DNA from: Siphonodentalium dalli
Lineage: Eukaryota > Mollusca > Scaphopoda > Gadilida > Siphonodentaliidae
Assembly (NCBI GenBank): GCA_032622095.1
Contig: CP136063.1
Coordinates: 38,662,106-38,726,105 of the forward strand
Direction: 5' to 3'
Length of the DNA stretch: 64,000 bases
Numbering within the stretch: the stretch's first letter is position 1; each line of letters begins with the position of its first letter. The notes under the pieces were generated by a model that saw only the letters and a program-made list of their open reading frames with translations, was not told the DNA's origin and did not search any database. The position numbers and the translations under genes were made by a program. Shown one piece after another: positions 1-10,432 of this stretch.

Positions 1-169
1 TGAAACAATCCAGTGAGGTATTCCCGGACCTGCTGATGGAATAATAAACAATCATGCCAAAATAATTTATCCAAATAGTCAGAAAACAAAATTGTTTTAT
101 GACTATTTGGATAAATTATTGTTTATTATTCCATCAGCAGGTCCGGGAACACCTCACTGGATTGTTTCA
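1..169. repeat. Near-perfect long hairpin (inverted repeat)
   Basis: Bases 1-49 pair with 121-169 with one mismatch, and 61-80 pair perfectly with 101-120. The left arm carries an 11-base bulge at 50-60, and the loop is about 20 bases. The left arm starts at the window edge, so the structure may extend upstream. It has the form of a fold-back element or palindromic MITE; no family is recognised. Confidence 0.85.
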
Positions 170-1086
170 CATCACTTTAATTTGTCTTTAAAAGCACATC
201 AGGTTATTGGTGGGGATAGTGTTTTGGTTCAGCACGTCAATTTCACCCTTTTGTTGGAATTGCCATGGGCATATTTTGCCATGTCCTAACAATGCTTTTA
301 ATATTCAATGAAATAAGTCTGCAATATATGTCTTTAAGTCTGACTTTTCCTAAACATAGTATTTTATGCATTTCTTTTCAGAGTATGTTCGTTCACTGGC
401 ATTGGAAACTTTAGTACCAGAATGTGCGCAGCATACAGAGGAGGCATGTGTGTTATATGTGCAGATACAATATGTTATTCGTCAACTTTTCATTCATAAA
501 TATTGCACCACAAGTGTGGTGCAGCCTGTGTGAAGTTAGTAACATGCTATGCTGTCAAGTGCTGCTATATTCATCAGATGCGAATATAAAGGAGTTTGCT
601 GATCTTTAAATTTCTACTGCATGACAGGTGTAAAAACAGATGAGCTGTCAGGAATATACAATGCTGTGGAAGAATGGCTAGGATGACAATTATTCCTGCT
701 GGCTATGTTTGAATTAAAGTTTAATTTTCAAAATCTCACTGTTTCTTCATTGATGTTTATCTTAAAACTTCATTCAACATTGATGCAACCAATTATGTCA
801 TTTGGACAATTTACTTCATCTTCGACTATTAATTTTGGTTGCTTATGATATGATTCATGAATGGGGTGGCCCTCACATGTGCAGGCAAATTACATGCCTC
901 AATTTAAGGTTACTGACAGCACTTAAATGGTAGAATAGTCCTCAGAGGTTTGTGATTTCAGGAAATTTTACATGTAATTTGCCACATCTTGCAGCATCTT
1001 GTGGAATTTAGTTCTATGCCAGCATGCACACTTGAAAAATTAATCACAAAATTATGTGAGAAACACTTGACTGTTTGCGTACCAAC

Positions 1087-1212
1087 TGTTTCTATCATAA
1101 TAATTTCAGGACTGTGTAAACAGTAAATAAGTGATAACCGTAAACAAAAAAATTACATGGTCACCGTTTATTTTCTGTTTACTTGGCAACCAACATTATT
1201 ATGGTAGAAACC
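1087..1212. repeat. Small palindromic element
   Basis: The outer arms are GTTTCTATCATAATAAT and its near reverse complement ending GGTAGAAAC. Inside them a second complementary stretch around GTAAACAGTAAATAA continues the pairing. The 126-bp size and full-length inverted symmetry fit a fold-back MITE. Confidence 0.5.
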
Positions 1213-1449
1213 ATCAAAAATAATGGGTTTTCGTACAATTTAAGATTTGACCAATTGGCAAAAAGAACCCATATACACGTACATGTATGTTTGTGGGAGG
1301 GTATGAAAGGCATAATATAGAAATTTGATAGCCTGTAGCATGCAAGTGATCAGCTGAATTTTTGTACTGAAAATGGAATCTGGTGGCATCTGTTTCAGAC
1401 TGTCTAAAGCCTTTTTATAATTAGCCCTTTAATATATCAATGGATTGGT

Positions 1450-1506
1450 AATTATAATAAAAATCAATTTATGACTTGGGTCATAAATTAATTTTCATTA
1501 TAATTT
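1450..1506. repeat. Short hairpin
   Basis: An imperfect palindrome of about 56 bases centred on ATGACTTGGGTCAT, with AT-rich arms. It may be a small fold-back element or chance in AT-rich DNA. Confidence 0.45.
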
Positions 1507-1664
1507 TACATGTCGAACTTGGAAAACCAAATTCATTCATGTGTTGCATATATTTTGTTGAGTATGGATATGGTACAATAAATGGGTGGATTTAGTGTAC
1601 AGTACCCTTAAAGGTTGCATAATTATGTTGTATGGCACATTTATCAATAAATTGTGCAAAAAAG

Positions 1665-2125
1665 GAACTTTTTGGTCAAAACCAAAATTGGGTTTTGATC
1701 AAAACCAGTTGGCGCTTGGTATTTGGTTTTGATCAAAACCTAATTTGGTTACATATATGGGACAAAAGTTCAATACCAATTTGGGTTTTGAATGAAACCA
1801 ATTGCTCAATACCATTTGGTTTTGATCAAAACCAAAATTGGTTTCATATATTGATCAAGTGCTCAATACCATTTGGTTTTGATCAAAACCAAAATTGGTT
1901 TCATATATTGATCAAGTGCTCAATACCATTTGGTTTTGATCAAAACCAAAATTGGTTTCATATATTGATCAAGTCCTCAATACCATTTGGTTTTGATCAA
2001 AACCAAAATTGGTTTCATATATTGATCAAGTGCTCAATATCATTTGGTTTTGATCAAAACCAAAATTGGTTTCATATATTGATCAAGTGCTCAATACCAT
2101 TTGGTTTTGATCAAAACCACATGGT
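1665..2125. repeat. 57-bp minisatellite around a 16-bp perfect palindrome
   Basis: Units start at 1812, 1869, 1926, 1983, 2040 and 2097, exactly 57 bp apart and nearly identical. Degenerate copies extend left to about 1665. Each unit carries GGTTTTGATCAAAACC, a perfect palindrome. Because 57 is a multiple of three, an open frame of 174 codons runs through the array with a 19-residue repeat (FGFDQNQNWFHILIKCSIP). I treat that frame as a by-product of the repeat, not as a gene. Confidence 0.9.
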
Positions 2126-2206
2126 ACTGTGGTATATGGTATTGATCAAAACCTAATTTATATGGGACAAAGTTCAAAACCAAATTTGGTTTTTTTAAAA
2201 ACCAAA

Positions 2207-2972
2207 ATGTTTAAGAGTGTAGTTGTAGCAGATGACACCGACATATTTGTAATGTTACTCCATTTCCTTTATCGCGGTGATTTATCCGGCCATGTACTGG
2301 TAGCATCGGCAAAGGGACGGAACACAATAAACATCAATGAAACGCTCAAAGCTCACATGAATATCGTTCGTGACCTTTAGCAATGCATGGACTCACAGGA
2401 TGTGACACTGTCGCGGCTCTACATGGTATAGGCAAATATACTGCCCGTAAGATTCTCCAACTTGGAAGTCGCAATCTAACATATATTTGTGTGCCATCCG
2501 TTTCAATTGACAGAGTTGTAGATGCGGCTAAATTTTTGGATTGATATGGACAACCAAATTGCCAATCAAGCACAGATGCTCGACGGAAGCGCCAAAACTG
2601 AAACCTCTACCTCCAACCGACGATGCTGTAATATGGATAGATATTAAACGCACCCACTTACAAGTATGTGTATGGATACATGCGCTTGATGACACACCTG
2701 CTTATCTAAATCCAACTGATTACGACTGGTCGAGAGAGAACGGACCACTCGTCCCAACCGTTGTCACAAATCGGAAACCACTAGCTCCTGAGACTATACT
2801 AAAACTCATTAGATGTTGTTGTGCTTAAAATGTCCCTTGTATGACCAAACATTGTGGCTGTAGGCATGCGGGTTTAACTTGCACGGCGTTCTGTTCGTGG
2901 GAGGGGAACAGTCAGTGTATAAACGAGCTGACGCATCGACATGACGAGGAAGATACTGGTGACATACACTGA
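2207..2972 (+). pseudogene. Broken C-terminal part of an LTGCDT-family TE-like protein
   Basis: Three stretches in different frames join into one known-looking C-terminus. VVVADDTDIFVMLLHF lies at 2220-2275. After a frameshift near 2378, MHGLTGCDTVAALHGIGK follows at about 2384-2440. After an in-frame stop near 2543 and a further shift, there comes LKPLPPTDDAV, IKRTHLQVCVW and a cysteine-rich tail with CCCA, CMTKHCGC and C-x3-C spacing. An in-frame TAA splits the tail at 2826. From memory, this order (DDTD motif, LTGCDT motif, LPPT block, Cys-rich end) is typical of an uncharacterised, highly repeated protein family in mollusc and cnidarian genomes that behaves like transposon cargo. Catalytic function is unknown to me. 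At least two frameshifts and two stops make this copy dead. Confidence 0.75.
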
Positions 2973-3361
2973 CTATTCTAGGTACATTCTTTATTCAATA
3001 CACCAATGCTGATGTAAATATGTCATTATAATTCTTTTGTTTCTGTCCCAATGACATGTTGTTACAAAATAAAGCGAAAATGATATATGTTGGAAGCACT
3101 CTCTTGATAGTCTTGCAACAGCTATGATTTGAGCTATGAGAGCGGCCATTTTGGCAGCCATCTTGAGTATTTAATTGTCGATTTTGTCCAGTTTATGTCA
3201 TTTGTCACAGCATGTCATAATGCTTACATCGTATCGTATTTCTGCTGCCATATATGATGTTATTGATACGGAATTGCCGCTGACATGGTCAAGGTATACA
3301 CACTAGTTAAGAATTTTTGGCACTCAGCGGCCATTTTGAATAAAAAAAAGTTCCCCAAAGG
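2973..3361. other. Non-coding stretch with GCCATTTTG/AAGATGGC motifs
   Basis: No gene is seen. Two blocks about 190 bp apart (near 3142-3165 and 3326-3340) carry GCGGCCATTTTG-type sequence, the complement of the AAGATGGC motif that is iterated in the large inverted arms at 26-35 kb. This may be a short relic of the same tandem family. Confidence 0.35.
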
Positions 3362-3766
3362 TTACAAATCCACATCAACCGGAATATCAATAAAGACACC
3401 CCGTGATACATTATCAACAGAGATAAAAACTTTAACAGAGAATGTTGGGTTAGACACCAGTTCTGCTGGACTGATGAGTCGTTTGGCTTCAAATTCTGAA
3501 CCGATGGATTGGGTTATTTGCTCCTCAGTTATATCAGGGTGGACCCCGCATATTACCACGAAAAGATTCTCATTGTATGGAGTTGTTTGTCCCTTAGTCG
3601 GCCGGAATCTTGTGTTTGAGAGTTTTGGTGCTTTGATTTCAAGATGGGCCTTTGTTAAGAGAAAGATGCGTGTTTCTTCATTTGATGGATATACTAATAG
3701 TATTGATCGTTTTGTTTTCTGTATTTTACTGGGTACCTTGATCCCAGTATACCGTGGAGTTTCCAT
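3362..3766 (-). pseudogene. Gag/ORF1-like retroelement fragment (134 codons)
   Basis: This is an open minus-strand frame without a recognisable partner frame. Its second half, about residues 68-134 (LFVVICGVHPDITEEQIT ... SVKVFISVDNVSRGVFIDI), reads like the RRM-like beta-alpha-beta segment found in ORF1/gag proteins of non-LTR retrotransposons: VVICGV as strand 1, EEQITQSIG as helix 1, and a later VKVFI strand. The front is basic (KIQKTKRS, RFRPTKGQ). No zinc knuckle, endonuclease or reverse transcriptase follows within the next kilobase. The frame ends at a stop next to AAGATGGC-type repeat. The opposite strand is also open for 174 codons but shows no known motif. The call rests on the general motif pattern and could be wrong. 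Confidence 0.4.
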
Positions 3767-3879
3767 GGGTTGTTTGTTTGTTAGGGTTGATCATCGTTCA
3801 AGCCGCTAGGCCACACACGACGTTGTCAATTTTGGAGGAAAGAGGCTTAATTTCACCAGGAAATCGTTCCACTGTGTGT

Positions 3880-4032
3880 AGAAATACCGAACCCCGGAAA
3901 GCAACTGACAAACTTGCCTAGATACACGATTCCGGTCACCTCCCTATGACAGGGGTTCGAACCAGCTTCGTCAGCGCTGGACAGTCTGTGACGGCGTAGT
4001 GCACCTGGCACTCTACCGACTGGACCACTGGG
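3880..4032 (-). repeat. tRNA-derived SINE (minus strand)
   Basis: Read on the minus strand there is a pol III A box (TGGTCCAGTCGG, around 4016-4027) and a B box (GGTTCGAACC, 3953-3963) at tRNA-like spacing. A non-tRNA body follows, running into CCGGGGTTCGGTATTTC. The acceptor stem does not close as in a true tRNA, so this is a SINE head. The 3' end and target-site duplication were not resolved. Confidence 0.65.
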
Positions 4033-4818
4033 GGGGTGCGTTCCCATGGGTTATTGGGCATGTTTTGTGCGGGGTTATCAACCAATAGGGTGGCTGGTCT
4101 TTTGTTGTTTTGCGTTTGTTGTTGTCCTTTGTGTCTCCAGTCGAGGTGTTGTGAGCTGTCAATCAACCAGGTGGTCAGAAAGTCGGATTTCGCTTTGTTA
4201 GCGAGAGCTGTGTGTGCTTATAGTGTTGGATTCATGTTCCCTGGGTTGCGCGGTAATGCCTGACGTCATGATACAAATTGGGACTTACAGTCTGACCATA
4301 CTCGCTGTTCTTCGACTGCTTCATTTAATAATTTGCTGTCGTTGCGGGACGATAACTTTATGGCATACGACGCCATTCGACTAATCACATCAGTGTATAT
4401 TGGAAATATATACCTAATTCGGCACGCACAGCGTTATTCGGCGCAATTCGCCCTGCATGTAGTATTTGTATACAAAAGAGGTAATCCACCTTTAATGGCG
4501 ACACTACATTTGTTTTGTTATGTGCTGGTCATTGTTGTTAGTATGGATGTTATTACAATAAAACATAGAATTTGAATATGAATTTATATCGTTTTGTAAA
4601 TGGTTCTACTGAACGAAACCACGTAACGGGACGCGATTCAACAACATAATTCGGTATTCCCATTGTCCTTTGTTCGACGTGAAAATCGATCGAATGATTC
4701 GTGACTCTTCATTGTAACATTGTGTCAATGGAATTCGATTCAAATTAGATCAGATTTATATCTATATAGACTGTCGCTTAATGAGATACACACATAATAA
4801 TCTAGGACAATCCACAGG
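4033..4818. other. Upstream region of the first zinc-finger gene
   Basis: No gene is seen. The stretch is of mixed composition with no strong TATA or initiator that I can defend. An in-frame TAA at 4798-4800 closes the zinc-finger frame just upstream of its ATG. Confidence 0.4.
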
Positions 4819-5649
4819 ATGGGAGATTCTAGCATGAATGTCCATGAGACCACTAACACGGGGAATAGAGGACATAATTGTGACGAAGGTGGGAAACTGT
4901 TCACTCAGTCCGGCAACTTGGCCAGACATAAGAGAATCCACACCGGTGATATGTCTTATCGTTGTGATATATGTGGGAAATCATTTACTCGATCGAGCAA
5001 CGTGGTGGCACATAGGAGAATCCACACCGGAGATCAGCCTTACCACTGTGATATATGCGGGAAATCATTTACTCGATCGAGAAGCTTAGTGATGCATAAG
5101 AGAATCCACACCGGAGATAAACCTTATCATTGTGATATATGCGAGAAATCATTTAATACATTGAACGACTTGTTGATGCATAAGATAATCCACACTGGAG
5201 ATAAGCCTTACAATTGTGATATATGCGGGAAATCATTTAATCGATCGAGCAACATGGTGGCACATAAGATAATCCACACCGGAGATCAGCCTTACCAATG
5301 TGATATATGCATGAAATCATTTAATCGATCGAGCCACTTGGCGATGCATAAGAGAATCCATACAGGATATAAGCCTCACCATTGTGATGTATGCAATGAA
5401 TCATTTACTCAATCTGGCCACTTGGTGATGCATAAGATAATCCACACCGGAGATCAGCCTTACCATTGTGATATATGCGGGAAATCATTTAATCGATCGA
5501 GCAACTTGGTGACACATAAGAGAATCCACACCGGAGATATGCCTTACAGCTGTGATATATGCGGGAAATCATTTATTCATTCGGGCAACTTGGCGAGACA
5601 TAAAAGAATCCACATCGGAGATAAACCTAACCCTAGGAACAAATGCTAA
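4819..5649 (+). CDS. C2H2 zinc-finger protein, 8 intact fingers (276 aa)
   Basis: Predicted nuclear DNA-binding protein made almost wholly of C2H2 fingers in an exact 28-residue register. First cysteines lie at residues 21, 49, 77, 105, 133, 161, 189, 217 and 245. Fingers 2-9 keep C-x2-C-x12-H-x3-H and the F and L core residues. The first finger is degenerate because its second cysteine is a glycine (CDEGGKLF). Linkers are TGD[KQM]PY, close to the classical TGEKPY, so the fingers should track the major groove. Helix contact positions differ between fingers (for example RSSNVVA, RSRSLVM, TLNDLLM), giving a specific long site. There is no KRAB, BTB or SCAN domain. ATG 4819 is preceded in frame by a stop at 4798-4800, so a single-exon start is plausible, although CCACAG just before it could be a splice acceptor. 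The frame ends in a short tail, GDKPNPRNKC. Confidence 0.85.
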   Translation: MGDSSMNVHETTNTGNRGHNCDEGGKLFTQSGNLARHKRIHTGDMSYRCDICGKSFTRSSNVVAHRRIHTGDQPYHCDICGKSFTRSRSLVMHKRIHTGDKPYHCDICEKSFNTLNDLLMHKIIHTGDKPYNCDICGKSFNRSSNMVAHKIIHTGDQPYQCDICMKSFNRSSHLAMHKRIHTGYKPHHCDVCNESFTQSGHLVMHKIIHTGDQPYHCDICGKSFNRSSNLVTHKRIHTGDMPYSCDICGKSFIHSGNLARHKRIHIGDKPNPRNKC

Positions 5650-6085
5650 TTTACATGATATTTATTTCATAATTGTTATCTCATTGTTTATTTGTATGAT
5701 CCACAGATACCCTCGTGATATGGACGTGTGGCTGTTCCCTTCGCTTCATCCGTCCCACATCCTGCAACCATTACATGTGGTACGGATCGATGCTTGTCCT
5801 ATTTGCTTCATAATATCGGGTTTTTATCAGTCTTTTTGCGATGTCTTGTGATATTATGACTCAATGGGCAAGAATTTGTATGTTCTATTCGAGAGCACTT
5901 AAGGGTACCAGTGAGAGGAATTTGGATGTTTTATCGTTTTTAGAAATTCTGACATAATTACTATTATTAAAAATGCCAGTCTAGATCCTACTTAGATCAT
6001 TATGTGATTCAATGCGGAAGCTTTATTTCAACTTGTCTTGTAGACAGATGCTACATACATGGAGATATACACTTTTATTATACTG
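5650..6085. other. 3' flank of the zinc-finger gene, nothing recognised
   Basis: No coding sequence and no canonical AATAAA close to the stop codon. A repeat element starts near 6090. Confidence 0.4.
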
Positions 6086-6089
6086 GATT

Positions 6090-7055
6090 GACTGCGGCTG
6101 TCACGCTTTATCCATCCGTGTGTCCGTCCGTCCGTCCGTCCGACCTCATAACTCGAACTACTATGAACCGATTTCAACAATTTTGGTATGAAACATCATT
6201 ACGACCACCTCTCCGCATGATGCTAATTGCGGTTCGGTCGGACTTTTTTTTAAAGTTACGCCTCATTTTCGACTTATTTTGACTTAGAACATTCTGTCCG
6301 ACTTTAAAGATGGATTATCTCTTTAAATAACAAATTTTAAATAGTTGCGTGGGTATAAAATAATAGACATGAACTGAAGACCTATGTCCGGAAAAGCTTC
6401 TATCAATTAATATTGATTTTATTTCGAATATTAAATCGGGCCCATTTATGTTACTATTTTTAGAACCGACCATTCGGATGAGACCGTATTGCGATATAGA
6501 GCACTGGGCTGTTCCTACGGCTACGCATCGAATGTCAAATGTCACATATTGGTTGTTTGTATTGTTTTGTTCCACAGATATAAGCGATAATGAGTATAAT
6601 TAACGTTTATTTGTGACAAAATTGCACAATATAATTTCTGGTCTCTATTAACAGTAACCACTACTGTTCGATAGCTGAACAAACACACCTTTTTAGACCA
6701 GAAAATATTCGAAATAAAATTAATATTAATCGATAGAAGCATTTCCGGACAGGAGTCTTCGATTCAAATCTAATATTTTATACCCCGGTAACTATATAAT
6801 ACATGTTTACAAAGAGATAATCCACCTTTAACATATATGAACGGATTTCAACAATGTTTGGTATACATGCTTCTCACAATAGAATCTCTACATGATGCGG
6901 ATAGGGATTGGCTCAGACTGTTTTTCTTAATATTATACTTCATTTTCGGCTTATTTTGACTTAGAACATTCTGTCAGACTTAATAACTTTAACAAATATG
7001 AACCAATTTGAGTAATTGTTCTGCATATACACTCATTCGTGTCAACATGTGCATG
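6090..7055. mobile_element. Pearl/HINE-like tandem element interrupted by a MITE
   Basis: A CCGT-type microsatellite (6114-6142) is followed by about 150-bp units. One runs 6151-6302, a second 6832-6982, and a third starts near 6990. Each contains ATGAACCGATTTCAACAAT-like sequence and GACTTAGAACATTCTGTC. A TTAA MITE (6304-6831) lies at the junction of units one and two. The tandem core plus tetranucleotide microsatellite matches the architecture of bivalve pearl elements; the assignment is by architecture only. Confidence 0.6.
6304..6831 (-). mobile_element. TTAA MITE (family 1), full-length copy A
   Basis: It is bounded by TTAA at 6304-6307 and 6828-6831. The ends are inverted: TTAAAGATGGATTATCTC on the left and the complement of TTAAAGGTGGATTATCTC on the right. 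The subterminal pairs also match (GGTATAAAATA...; TCCGGA...CTTC; ATTCGAAATAAAAT). There is no transposase. The TTAA target points to piggyBac-type mobilisation, although the first bases are AGGT, not CCC. It is inserted in a HINE-like repeat whose second unit resumes directly at the TTAA. Confidence 0.85.
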
Positions 7056-7059
7056 TAAC

Positions 7060-8575
7060 CTCATAACGTTGATCGTCCATATCAGTGCGATGTGTGTGAC
7101 AAATCATATACTAATTCATCCCAAACGACTGTTCATAGGACAACACATAACTTTGATCGTCCATATCAGTGCGATCCCTATCGGTGTGATGTGTGTGAGA
7201 AATAATATACTACTTCATCCCAAGCGACCGTTCATAAAACACACAACTTTGATCGTCCATATCAGTGCGATATGTGTGAGAAATCATATACTACATGTAC
7301 TTCATCTCAAGCGACCGTTCATAAAAAATATAACTTTGATCGTCCATATCAGTGTGATGTGTGTGAGAAATCATATACTACTTCTACTCAAGCGACCGTT
7401 CATATGACAACACATTACTTTGATCGTCCATATCAGTGTGAGAAATCCTATCCTACTTCATCACAAGCGACCGTTCATAAAACACATAACTTTGATCGTC
7501 CATACCAGTGTGATGTGTGTGAGAAATCATATACTACTTCATCCCAAGCGACCGTTCATAAGTCAACACATAACTTTGATCGTCCATACCAGTGCGATGT
7601 GTGTGAGAAATCATGAACTACTTCACCCCAAAGCGACCGTTCATAAGACAATACATTACTTTGATCGTCCATATCAGTGCGATGTGTGTGAGAAATCATA
7701 TACTACTTCTACTCAAGCGACCGTTCATATGACAACACATTACTTTGATCGTCCATATCAGTGTGAGAAATCCTATCCTACTTCATCACAAGCGACCGTT
7801 CATAAAACACATAACTTTGATCGTCCATACCAGTGTGATGTGTGTGAGAAATCATATACTACTTCATCCCAAGCGACCGTTCATAAGTCAACACATAACT
7901 TTGATCGTCCATATCAGTGCGATGTGTGTGAGAAATCATATCCTAATTCATCCCAAGCGACCGTTCATAAGACAACACATAACTTTGATCGTCCATAGCA
8001 GTGCGATGTGTGTGAGAAATCATATACTTCATCTCAAGCCACCGGTCATAAGACAACACATAACTTTGATCGTCCATATCAGTGCGATGTGTGTGAGAAA
8101 TCATATACTTCATCTCGAGCCACCGTTCATAAGACAACACATAACTTTGATCCTCCATACCAGTGCGATGTGTGTGAGAAATAATATACTTCATCTGAAG
8201 CCACCGTTCATAAGACAACACATAACTTTGATCGTCCATAGCAGAGTGATGTTTGTGATAAATCATATACTACTTCTACTCAAGCGACCGTTCATATGAC
8301 AACACAATACTTTGATCGTCCATATCAGTGCGATGTGTGTGAGAAATCATATACTACTTCCACTCAAGCGACCGTTCATAAAACACACACCTTAGATCGT
8401 CCATATCAGTGTGATGTGTGTGAGAAATCATATACTACATGTACTTCATCTCAAGCGACCGTTCATAAAACACATTACTTTCATCGTCCATATCAGTACA
8501 TTGTGTGTGAGAAATCATATACCGGTACTTCTTCATCACAAGCGACCGTTCATGAGACAACACTCGTTTAGTCAC
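7060..8575 (+). pseudogene. Zinc-finger array decayed into an 81/84-bp minisatellite
   Basis: About 18 near-identical units encode FDRPYQCDVCEKSY followed by TTSSQATVHKTTHN, a 27-28 residue C2H2-like repeat. C-x2-C-x12-H-x3-H is kept, but the core Leu is Ala and the linker glycine is lost (THNFDRPY in place of HTGDRPY). The array changes frame repeatedly and meets in-frame stops (near 7201-7203, 7614, 8183), so no long protein can be made; the best open piece is under 200 codons. A block of about 325 bp is itself duplicated: the signature at 7374 recurs at 7699 and that at 7436 recurs at 7761. Nucleotide uniformity across units, despite loss of frame, shows unequal exchange or conversion acting on DNA and no selection on protein. 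It sits between two intact finger genes on the same strand. Confidence 0.8.
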
Positions 8576-9095
8576 CCTGGGCCGGAAATTCCATGCGATG
8601 AGACTTGGGGGTCTATTCTGAGATGTTCACTCATGTATTTCGGTCACTACGATTCTACAATTATTATGTATAATTATTTGTATATAATTGAGAAATTGTA
8701 ATATATATATATAACGGAGAATAACTACAATAATTATCGCATCAGTAATAATATTTTCACCGTCGCAACCGAAATATGTTTTAGAAATCACTTATATACC
8801 TTTACATACATCTGGTAAATAGGTGCGCCTTTGTCATGCTAAGTATATACATATTCTGGTTGAGATATTATTATTGTTATAATTTAGTCTATATCTTGGC
8901 TTTGCTATGTATTAACTGAGCTTAATTGAGACACACGCATGTTGTATACATAATCATGACAGGACTGTAAGGTTGGAATACATGTATACACAATTAAGGC
9001 ATCTTTTTTTGTATAATAACCCCTGCATGGATTATACGGACAGCATATGTACAACTAAGACTTCTCTTTTCTTTATTTTTGGCCGACATTCGGTT
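8576..9095. other. AT-rich spacer, nothing recognised
   Basis: Contains a short (TA)n run near 8700-8713. I see no gene or element ends. Confidence 0.4.
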
Positions 9096-9096
9096 T

Positions 9097-9372
9097 GGCC
9101 TGTTTAGCTAAAAATTTAATATAAATTGAACGGTATACATGTACATGTTATACTTTTCCAATTCTCTTCCATTATTGTATTCTCATACTTTGAAATCTTG
9201 ATACTATTTACTTCAAACCAATTGACTGAAAATAATAGTACTTGTATTGAGATTTGTAATAATTTATAAACATGTGTACATTGGGGAGCTAGTAGTTACG
9301 CTCCCCAATATTTTTCGGCAAATAAATATATATAAATCTATCACGTTGAAAGAGTTCTCCATTGGGAAAATT
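9097..9372. repeat. Left copy of a 276-bp direct repeat
   Basis: Begins TGTTTAGCTAAAAATTTAAT and ends near CTCCATTGGGAA. It is repeated almost base for base at 9909-10185. Both copies contain a small hairpin (GGGGAGC...GCTCCCC) followed by an AATAAATATATATAAA stretch. Only a few substitutions separate them. Confidence 0.85.
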
Positions 9373-9908
9373 GGTTACTTTTATTATGTTTGTAAAACAT
9401 ATTAAAAGATTTAATTTTCTCGGAGTAACTATTACTCATCTATATTTGCCTCACTCTGAGAACATTTTGTTTCCTAATTATTCATTGGATCGCTCGATCA
9501 ATAGTCCGTGGACTATCAAGTGTCTAATAGCTACAATATTCGATTGCGTTAATTTGTTCTACAAATAAAGTAATTATGCTTGATTTTGGCAGTTTAACAT
9601 GCTTTCGCCTATATATATGTCTTCGTATCCCATTAAATAATCCATATGGCCTAATTTATTCTTCGTTCATGCGCCACTTCACGCATGCCGCACAATAGCC
9701 TGTCATTTAATAACACGCAATGAGTTGTTCTTTTCTTACCATGGGTTGACATGCAGACGCGGTTATTTCATACTGAATTTACTTTTACTGCCGACCGATC
9801 GAACATTGGAGTTCGGCGCATGGATAACTTTATTGTTACCCGTCCACCCCATATTTCCCATAAAATTTAGAATTATATTCCAATTATATCTCCTAATACA
9901 TACTACAG
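9373..9908. other. Interior between two direct repeats
   Basis: 536 bp with no coding evidence and no primer-binding site that I can identify. The direct-repeat, interior, direct-repeat arrangement resembles a TRIM-type LTR derivative, but no target-site duplication is seen. Confidence 0.35.
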
Positions 9909-10185
9909 GGGCATGTTTAGCCAAAAATTTAATATAAATTGAACGGTATACATGTACATGTTATACTTTTCCAATTCTCTTCCATTATTGTATTCTCATA
10001 CTTTGAAATCTTGATACTATTTACTGTAAACCAATTAACTGAAAATAATAGTACTTGTATTGAGATTTTGTAATAATTTATAAACATGGGTAATTGGGGA
10101 GTTAGTAGTTACGCTCCCCAATATATTTCGGCAAATAAATATATATAAATCTATCACGTTGAAAGAGTTCTCCATTGGGAACATT
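9909..10185. repeat. Right copy of the 276-bp direct repeat
   Basis: Matches 9097-9372 in the same orientation, including the GGGGAG/CTCCCC hairpin and the AT-rich 3' part. It lies about 250 bp upstream of the next zinc-finger gene and could form part of its 5' region. Confidence 0.85.
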
Positions 10186-10432
10186 TGCGGTAAATGCACC
10201 TTAACAGAAGAAGGGGAACATCGCCCAATACATACACCATTTCTAGGAGACCAACATTTGTGATTTCACTTCCAATGAACAAATGAAGTCAGTATTTTGC
10301 GACAATGTTTATCTTGTTCGAAAATGATTCATCTACCACCGGCCGACATATATCCACTTGATAGGATGGAGGTATGGATCAGTTAGGAGCAAAGTGGATT
10401 GACCAAAACGCCCCTGTTCTCTGAATCTCTCT

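Larger units (their letters stand above)
170..1660. other. AT-rich non-coding stretch with two small palindromes
   Basis: I see no convincing coding sequence. A run resembling a splice acceptor (pyrimidine-rich, ending CAG) lies near 370-382, but no supported exon follows it. Two inverted repeats sit here: arms at about 1087-1145 and 1158-1212, and a hairpin at about 1450-1506 built from a TAATTATAAT...ATTATAATT pair. Both look like small palindromic elements. Confidence 0.5.

Noticed and set aside
1800-2125. CRISPR-like array
   Set aside because: Units are contiguous, with no unique spacers, and the context is an animal genome.
1632-2156. 174-codon open frame with 19-residue repeats
   Set aside because: It follows from a 57-bp minisatellite whose length is a multiple of three; no start context or homologous protein motif.
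3285-3809. 174-codon plus-strand open frame
   Set aside because: Antisense to the ORF1/gag-like frame, which has the more protein-like motif pattern.
3940-4030. tRNA gene on the minus strand
   Set aside because: A and B boxes are present but the acceptor stem does not fold and a SINE body follows.
6315-6742. Two minus-strand open frames
   Set aside because: Shared interior of MITE family 1; no protein evidence.
7943-8266. 107-codon minus-strand repeat frame (MDDQSYVLSYERWLEMKY)
   Set aside because: Antisense shadow of the zinc-finger minisatellite.
9097-10185. LTR retrotransposon
   Set aside because: No gag/pol, no primer-binding site, no target duplication; kept only as direct repeats.
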